Shown: in pieces, positions 61,001 through 64,000 of the stretch | How the letters are laid out: each line of letters opens with the position of its first letter | How positions within the stretch are numbered: position 1 is the first letter of the stretch | NCBI GenBank assembly: GCA_023055355.1 | Contig: JALJCS010000004.1 | Span: 14,290,001-14,354,000 of the forward strand | Direction of reading: 5' to 3' | DNA length: 64,000 bases | Source: Agelaius tricolor | Taxonomy: Eukaryota > Chordata > Aves > Passeriformes > Icteridae | Translations under genes and position numbers: made by a program | The notes under the pieces: model-generated | Database searches by the model: none | What the model was told of the DNA's origin: nothing | The model's input: only the letters and a program-made list of their open reading frames with translations

Positions 61001-63140
61001 TCTAAGATCAGAAAATCTGAACTGCACTTTCCACCACAATCCACAGAAAAGGCCACTTAAATCTAACATTTGATAAACAAATACCGTAACAGCATTAAAA
61101 TTTTTAGAGCCATCATTACCAGAGGCATTTAAATATAACTCACACTAATAAAGGTTCTAAAGCAGGGCTTAAAATGCACACTTGAGTGCTGGAAGGTCCG
61201 GTCCCCAGTCAGCACTCTTGGGATTTATGTGGTTAGCTTCTATGACAGAAAGTATGAATTATGTATGGATGTTTTTCATCCATCAGTATAAGAGAAAACC
61301 TGTGCACCTCTTCAGGCTCCAAAATGTCCAGCACATACTTACAGCTTTTTGTCCTATATACCAATGGAAATTAAACTAAACTGGCGTATAGTCTTTCTGT
61401 GCTGGCAAGTAATCCATCAAAAAAACCAGTTTCTATAATATTGCTTTTAGATCACATATTCTGATGCCAGGAACAATCAAATGTAAGTAGTACACATGCA
61501 TTTATATGTAAGACCTAAGCAATTTTCTTGTACGTTACCTTTGACTTTGCTATAGCCAATGAGAGAAAATAAATATATAGTGTACCTTCTGCTACATCCT
61601 TGTCAAACAATAATAATTAGCCCATTTCTCCATGGGAAACCTTATGGGATGTGACTACAGTGCTGATTCTAGCAGTCTGTGTATGTGCGTGTCTGACACT
61701 TTCATTTGGCCGATTAATCTTTGATCTCTTGCACCTCTTACTCACAATATACCCAAAACATGTTAGACCTCATTCTTTAAGTAATGTCTTCATCTTTTCT
61801 TTTTCTTTTTTTTTCTGTGCTCTCTCCACTGAAGCTTGGACAAGGAGGAGAAAGAAAATTTTGATCCTATTTGGCAAGTACTCACTAGAAACAATGTAAG
61901 CATTTTAATTACCTTTAACCTCTAGTTCCAAATGTCATATATAAGTAGAGGACTAGCTACCCATCCTTTGGTTGAGGGAGTGCTGGCCTGTATCGTGACT
62001 CTTAAGCTTTTTGTGGCAAATAAAAGGGGAGACTTTCAAAATCTCATTTTTGTACTTTTTCTGCTTGATGTCAGCAGGGAGTCCATATCACATAGTCAGA
62101 ATTAATTTCACAGCATTCCTAAGCCTTGCATTTCCCCCTACCCTCAATGCCAAACAATCTCAGGATTGCTTTCTGTTATAATTTGCAATTGCTTTTTGTT
62201 ATAATTTTCATGCAACAGGCAGAGACAATCAATATTAGGCCTTAGGCAACAAATCTAGTTACAGATTAAAAAAAAAAATTGGAGGAAAGATGCAGCGACA
62301 AGAAAGCAGCACCGACTGAGCATGCTTCTACTGTGGCACAGACAGAAAAGTAGTGGACGTACTGTAGAAGCTGGCCATTACGTAGTTTTGGCAGCGATCA
62401 CCAGTAAATTCATTTGGGCACCTGAGAGGAAAAACAAACAAAAAAAATGGTAGAGAAAAAAACAGAGAAAAGAGAAGAGGTGAATATATGCTAAGAAAGA
62501 AGCTCCTTCAGTGTCAACTGATATGACTTGGTGAGTTCACTTTCAGAAACTGAATCTCGGTTTAGTGTGTTAAAATAGCTCAGGATGTTGAGAGCAAGTC
62601 ATTTGCTCTGTGGAAATGTAAAGAAATACCCCCTGCAAAACCAGCCAAAACCAAACCAATCCAGATCAAAATGTGTTTCAAGATCTGAGACAGAAATTCA
62701 CCATTCCAGAGACCGAGATTGGTTTTAGGATGCTCTTTCCACAAGGCAGCAAGGACACAAGATCTGTACACAGTCATCTCCATGAGTTTGGTCTTTTAGG
62801 GTTGCACTTTGCAGCAGTCTCCCAAATAGGAAAACTGCCAGCGTGTGCAAAACAAATGCATCTGTGAATGAATGGAAAGATCAAAAATCACACAAACAAG
62901 AAATATTTTGGAGGTCAATAATGCCATGGTGTACAGATTGTACTTCAGAAAATCAGGTCACAAATTAGTGGGTAAAGAGGCCGGTTCCAGCTGAACTGTG
63001 AAAACACCAAGTACAATTGATTTTGTTGCTGTAGTTGGGGAAGAAAGCAAAGTTCAGATTATTTTAACATACTTTCTTGGTTTTGGATTTTCATGGGCAG
63101 AGTTTCAGTACATCTTGCTCCAGTGAATCCAGGTTGGCAC
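42350..63140 (-). CDS. NRG1: Neuregulin 1, 3' half of the gene (spliced coding region, eight segments visible)
   Basis: NRG1 encodes EGF-family ligands for the ErbB3 and ErbB4 receptor tyrosine kinases. They act in neural, glial, cardiac and epithelial signalling, and the membrane forms are released by juxtamembrane proteolysis. Eight minus-strand segments with AG acceptors and GT donors join in consistent phase: 63140-63073 (alpha) or 62421-62363 (beta), optional 56587-56564, then 52103-52001, 48378-48252, 47730-47600, 47107-46904 and 43001-42350. The joined product matches the second half of the EGF domain, the juxtamembrane stalk, the transmembrane helix and the whole long cytoplasmic tail, ending DPIAV. 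The N-terminal variants, Ig domain and first half of the EGF domain are missing because the window ends at 64000. Exon boundaries are seen in the sequence; isoform names come from knowledge of mammalian NRG1. No frameshift or premature stop interrupts the joined frame. Confidence 0.97.
43002..46903 (-). other. NRG1: NRG1 intron before the terminal exon
   Basis: About 3.9 kb. Mammals have an alternative b-tail (starting HNLIAELRRNK after HSER). I looked for an equivalent exon here and did not find one by eye. No mobile element is recognised. A short C run is at about 45478-45485. Confidence 0.8.
46904..47107 (-). CDS. NRG1: NRG1 cytoplasmic exon (SNGHTESILSESHS segment)
   Basis: This 204-nt exon follows acceptor CTCCAG and ends AGTGAAAG before donor GTAGGA. 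It completes a serine and reads WSNGHTESILSESHSV, LVSSSMENSRHASPAGPRGR, LNGIGGPREGNSFLRHARET, PDSYRDSPHSE. It belongs to the long cytoplasmic tail. Mammals have one more glycine in the stretch before PRGRLNG (SPTGGPRG versus SPAGPRG here), so this copy is one residue shorter. The donor itself carries an in-frame TAG: unspliced transcript would read Arg then stop. A longer minus-strand frame over the same DNA in another phase is a shadow and not a gene. GC content is higher than in the surrounding introns, typical for an exon. Confidence 0.97.
47108..47599 (-). other. NRG1: NRG1 short intron (492 bp)
   Basis: Intron between the exons ending at 47600 and starting at 47107. Retention adds Arg-Tyr and a stop. 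Nothing else is recognisable. Confidence 0.92.
47600..47730 (-). CDS. NRG1: NRG1 cytoplasmic exon (QYVSKNVISSEH segment)
   Basis: This 131-nt exon follows a long T-rich acceptor ending TTCAG and ends CACAG before GTACTAG. It reads QYVSKNVISSEHVIERETET, then SFSTSHYTSTTHHSVTVTQT, then SSH plus two bases of a serine codon completed by the next exon. It is part of the intracellular domain: serine- and threonine-rich and probably disordered. Mammalian NRG1 reads ISSEHIVEREAETSFSTSHYTSTAHHSTTVTQTPSHS, so the match is near-complete. Retaining the next intron would give His-Arg-Tyr and then a TAG stop. The exon starts in phase 0 and ends in phase 2, matching both neighbours. Confidence 0.97.
47731..48251 (-). 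other. NRG1: NRG1 short intron (521 bp)
   Basis: Intron between the exons ending at 48252 and starting at 47730. The donor is GTAGGT and the acceptor has a T-rich tract before CAG. Nothing else is recognisable. Confidence 0.92.
48252..48378 (-). CDS. NRG1: NRG1 cytoplasmic exon with basic membrane-proximal segment
   Basis: This 127-nt exon follows acceptor TGCACAG and ends at a codon boundary before GTAGGT. It completes a lysine, then reads KQRKKLHDRLRQSLRSER, then NNVMNMANGPHHPNPPPDNV and QLVN. The dense Lys and Arg residues next to the membrane are the stop-transfer signal and, in mammals, a nuclear localisation signal for the released intracellular domain. The HHPNPPP stretch is proline-rich. 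Mammalian NRG1 has NNMMNIANGPHHPNPPPENV here, so only conservative differences are visible. If the following intron is retained, the frame adds VGFTVPVSA and stops at 48222. Intron lengths are about 3.6 kb upstream and 521 bp downstream. Confidence 0.97.
48379..52000 (-). other. NRG1: NRG1 intron between transmembrane exon and first cytoplasmic exon
   Basis: About 3.6 kb. It contains one CR1 fragment (separate entry) in the orientation opposite to the gene. The plus-strand frame at 51537-51950 has no recognisable domain. No other feature is seen. Confidence 0.88.
49217..49596 (+). mobile_element. CR1 LINE, 3' fragment, inside an NRG1 intron and antisense to the gene
   Basis: About 380 bp of CR1 3' region in plus orientation. 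It begins in the decayed C-terminal coding part of ORF2 (reading like GLFSPKKRRL) and passes the typical block GGACATCAGGAGGAATTTCT. It then runs through the 3' UTR (GGTTGGACACAATCTC, TTTTCCAACCTAAATG) and ends in the family's terminal repeat TCTGTGATTCTGTAA. It is 5'-truncated, with indels, and cannot encode protein. It sits in the intron between the transmembrane and first cytoplasmic exons and lies opposite to the direction of NRG1 transcription. Confidence 0.93.
52001..52103 (-). CDS. NRG1: NRG1 juxtamembrane and transmembrane exon
   Basis: This 103-nt exon begins after acceptor TTCTAG and ends before donor GTAAAC. It reads AEELYQKR, followed by a hydrophobic stretch VLTITGICIALLVVGIMCVV and then AYCKT. 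The last two bases start the lysine codon completed by the next exon. The hydrophobic run of about 23 residues is the single transmembrane helix, and the following Cys-Lys-rich segment is the start of the cytosolic stop-transfer region. In mammals sheddases cut just outside this helix and gamma-secretase cuts within it, releasing an intracellular domain. All membrane-anchored isoforms use this exon. Its acceptor phase fits the alpha, beta and beta1 micro-exon donors equally, which confirms the splice model. Confidence 0.97.
52104..56563 (-). other. NRG1: NRG1 intron between micro-exon and transmembrane exon
   Basis: About 4.5 kb. The part from about 55.0 to 56.5 kb is notably AT-rich and has no long open frame or recognisable mobile element. 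The part from 53.7 to 54.0 kb is purine-rich on the plus strand, and an ATT run lies near 54111-54124. A poly-T run is at 52339-52352, in the next intron only if the model is shifted; here it is simply intronic. Confidence 0.85.
56564..56587 (-). CDS. NRG1: NRG1 beta1 juxtamembrane micro-exon (24 nt)
   Basis: A 24-nt segment between acceptor GGCAG and donor GTATGG reads, in the phase left by the beta exon, K-HLGIEFM-E when joined on both sides. This is the beta1-specific insert between the EGF domain and AEELYQKRV. The length is a multiple of three, so inclusion (beta1) or skipping (beta2) keeps the frame. The segment lies in the extracellular stalk. In mammals BACE1 and ADAM proteases cleave in this stalk region, so inclusion changes the cleavage substrate. 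The exon is too short for ORF calling and was found by searching for the expected peptide with flanking splice sites. It is flanked by introns of about 5.8 kb upstream and 4.5 kb downstream. Confidence 0.94.
56588..62362 (-). other. NRG1: NRG1 intron between beta exon and micro-exon
   Basis: About 5.8 kb. The first 34 bases code for the beta3 tail if retained. No repeat family is clearly recognisable. Open frames at 60126-60632 (minus, 168 codons) and 59695-60117 (plus) show no known domain and are probably chance. T or A runs occur near 60491-60503 and 60872-60882. Confidence 0.85.
62328..62421 (-). CDS. NRG1: NRG1 beta3 read-through terminal form of the beta exon
   Basis: If the donor at 62362-62361 is not used, the beta frame continues as SFYSTSTTFLSVPQ and stops at TAG, positions 62330-62328. 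Mammalian NRG1 beta3 (as in glial growth factor 2) ends STSTPFLSLPE, so position, length and sequence match a known terminal form. The product lacks the transmembrane exon and would be secreted or released without membrane proteolysis, depending on its N-terminus. A polyadenylation site would be needed within the following intron; AATAAA is not obvious immediately after the stop and I did not identify one confidently. The similarity suggests the tail is kept by selection rather than being random intron readthrough. Direct transcript evidence is not available here. Confidence 0.85.
62363..62421 (-). CDS. NRG1: NRG1 alternative EGF exon, beta type
   Basis: This 59-nt exon follows a TCTCAG acceptor and ends TACA before the donor GTACGT. 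After the phase-completing G it reads CPNEFTGDRC then QNYVMASFY, identical as far as I recall to the mammalian beta EGF segment. The two cysteines close the EGF domain, and the stretch after them carries the beta-specific receptor-binding determinants. Joined directly to the exon at 52103 it gives FYKAEEL (beta2). Joined through the 24-nt exon at 56587 it gives FYKHLGIEFMEAEEL (beta1). Reading through the donor gives beta3 (separate entry). Beta forms predominate in the vertebrate nervous system and heart. The identification rests on residue-level agreement and correct splice phases on both sides. Confidence 0.96.
62422..63072 (-). other. NRG1: NRG1 intron between alpha and beta exons
   Basis: A 651-bp intron separating the two alternative EGF exons. 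Nothing recognisable besides splice signals. Its short length is typical for a pair of competing exons. Confidence 0.9.
63073..63140 (-). CDS. NRG1: NRG1 alternative EGF exon, alpha type
   Basis: This 68-nt exon follows a TTTAG acceptor and ends GAAA before the donor GTATGT. Its first G completes a lysine codon from the upstream exon, then it reads CQPGFTGARC, TETLPMKIQNQE, ending one base into the next codon. CQPGFTGARC supplies the fifth and sixth cysteines of the EGF fold, and the following stretch is the alpha-specific stalk. Mammalian alpha reads ENVPMKVQNQE here, so the match is close. Spliced to the exon at 52103, the junction codon becomes AAA and gives NQEKAEEL, the alpha2-type join. 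In mammals alpha forms bind ErbB receptors more weakly than beta forms. It lies 651 bp upstream of the beta exon and has a compatible length (68 versus 59, both 2 modulo 3), as expected for alternatives. Confidence 0.95.
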
Positions 63141-64000
63141 CTAAAGGGCAAAAACGTGATAAGCAATAGTACACCAAAACCACTGCACTAACAGACTTAC
63201 ATCTGCTGGTCTATGGAGTGCGAGTGCATTAAGTGACCTCCTGGTTGGGTGTTAGTGACAAATGATCAGAAGAGAGGCAAGAAAGTATAACCTTTCCAGA
63301 AGATAAAACTTTGCAAAATTTACAGCAAAAATCCATCAGAGAAAAAAAAAAGTATTTTCCCTTGTCTGTTTTGAAAAAGATAGAAGAATCATGGCTAGCA
63401 AAAATGTGTACCAGCTCACTGCTTATTCCATCTCATGAAGGGCCCAGTTTGAGTTCTTTTTTAAAACTTGCAATGCAGTGCATAACAACAATTTACACTG
63501 TTGCTTTCATTAGTCACATAAAAATCTATGAAAATACCATGATTTTCTTATTTCTGTGGTGGCACGTTGTGTCTTCTGGTAATTTGCTTTGAGGAGGAAT
63601 AGTTAGTACAGTGATCACCAAAAAGCTGCAAAAATCCAAAAGGTAAGAAGACAAAGTCAGACCCAAAGGGAAGTATATTCAACATGGCTCACAAGAAGGT
63701 AAAATAAGTCAGTCCAGACAATAAGTAAAATGAGAGGGCAGAAGTGCTCCCAAGATTTGCAGCCCTGGAGTTATCTGTCCTTCCAGCTTATAAGCTCTTC
63801 TGCAAAAAACTTCAGGGCAGCTTTCTCCTTGATCATAGAGAAGGAATTTCTCTTCAATGATTTGCCCTTCTTTTCTGATGCTTTCTACCAATTCTTCCTT
63901 CACCTTCATTCTCCATGGTGGGGTAGGGCTCAGGCTCCCAAAATATCACCATAGACAGGCTTCCTGTGCTTCAGACTTAAGTGTGAATGACTGTCCACCA
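63141..64000 (-). other. NRG1: NRG1 intron upstream of the alpha exon (partial)
   Basis: I searched this stretch for the upstream NRG1 exon that encodes the first half of the EGF domain and did not find it, so the intron continues past the window edge. Short open frames here have no recognisable domain. Confidence 0.8.

Noticed and set aside
63160..64000. Search for the first EGF exon of NRG1 (CFMVKDLSNPSRYLCK segment)
   Set aside because: No matching sequence on the minus strand; it must lie outside the window.

Overview
This is vertebrate nuclear DNA, almost certainly from a bird. The evidence is several CR1 LINE copies of avian type (3' ends in repeats of ATTCTGTG), low gene density, long introns, and the 3' part of one recognisable gene: neuregulin 1 (NRG1), on the minus strand. 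There is no prokaryotic feature such as an operon, ribosome-binding site or CRISPR array. Most open reading frames are chance frames, repeat shadows or the reverse strand of real exons.

The right third (about 41.3-64.0 kb) carries the 3' half of NRG1, read from right to left. Eight coding segments with matching splice sites and phases are visible. They are the alternative alpha EGF exon (63140-63073), the beta EGF exon (62421-62363, with a beta3 read-through ending at 62328), a 24-nt beta1 micro-exon (56587-56564), the transmembrane exon (52103-52001), three cytoplasmic exons (48378-48252, 47730-47600, 47107-46904) and the terminal 'a-tail' exon (43001-42350). A candidate 3' UTR runs from 42349 to about 41.28 kb. 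Joined in different ways these give alpha, beta1, beta2 and beta3 EGF variants, either membrane-anchored with a long cytoplasmic tail or (beta3) ending without a membrane segment. The shared first half of the EGF domain and all upstream NRG1 exons lie beyond position 64000. Introns hold one antisense CR1 insertion (about 49.2-49.6 kb) and otherwise AT-rich sequence with no recognisable gene.

The left two thirds (1 to about 41.2 kb) look like the gene-poor flank downstream of NRG1. I see no supported protein-coding or RNA gene there. It contains a 1.1-kb 5'-truncated CR1 (about 2.85-3.93 kb, minus), a decayed LINE reverse-transcriptase relic (about 7.69-7.95 kb, minus), two CR1 copies meeting tail to tail (about 13.13-13.90 kb plus, 13.90-14.31 kb minus), a short CR1 3' tail (about 16.47-16.54 kb) and an old CR1-like relic (about 37.06-37.40 kb, minus). 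It also has a 300-bp polypyrimidine CCCT/CCTT microsatellite (36.2-36.5 kb), small tandem duplications and two near-perfect hairpins.

I found no new biological system. The most informative observations concern the splicing logic of NRG1: joining both EGF exons, or retaining certain introns, produces an immediate stop, so the reading frame itself enforces exon choice. A few hairpins and unexplained longer open frames in the flank are recorded as low-confidence leads.
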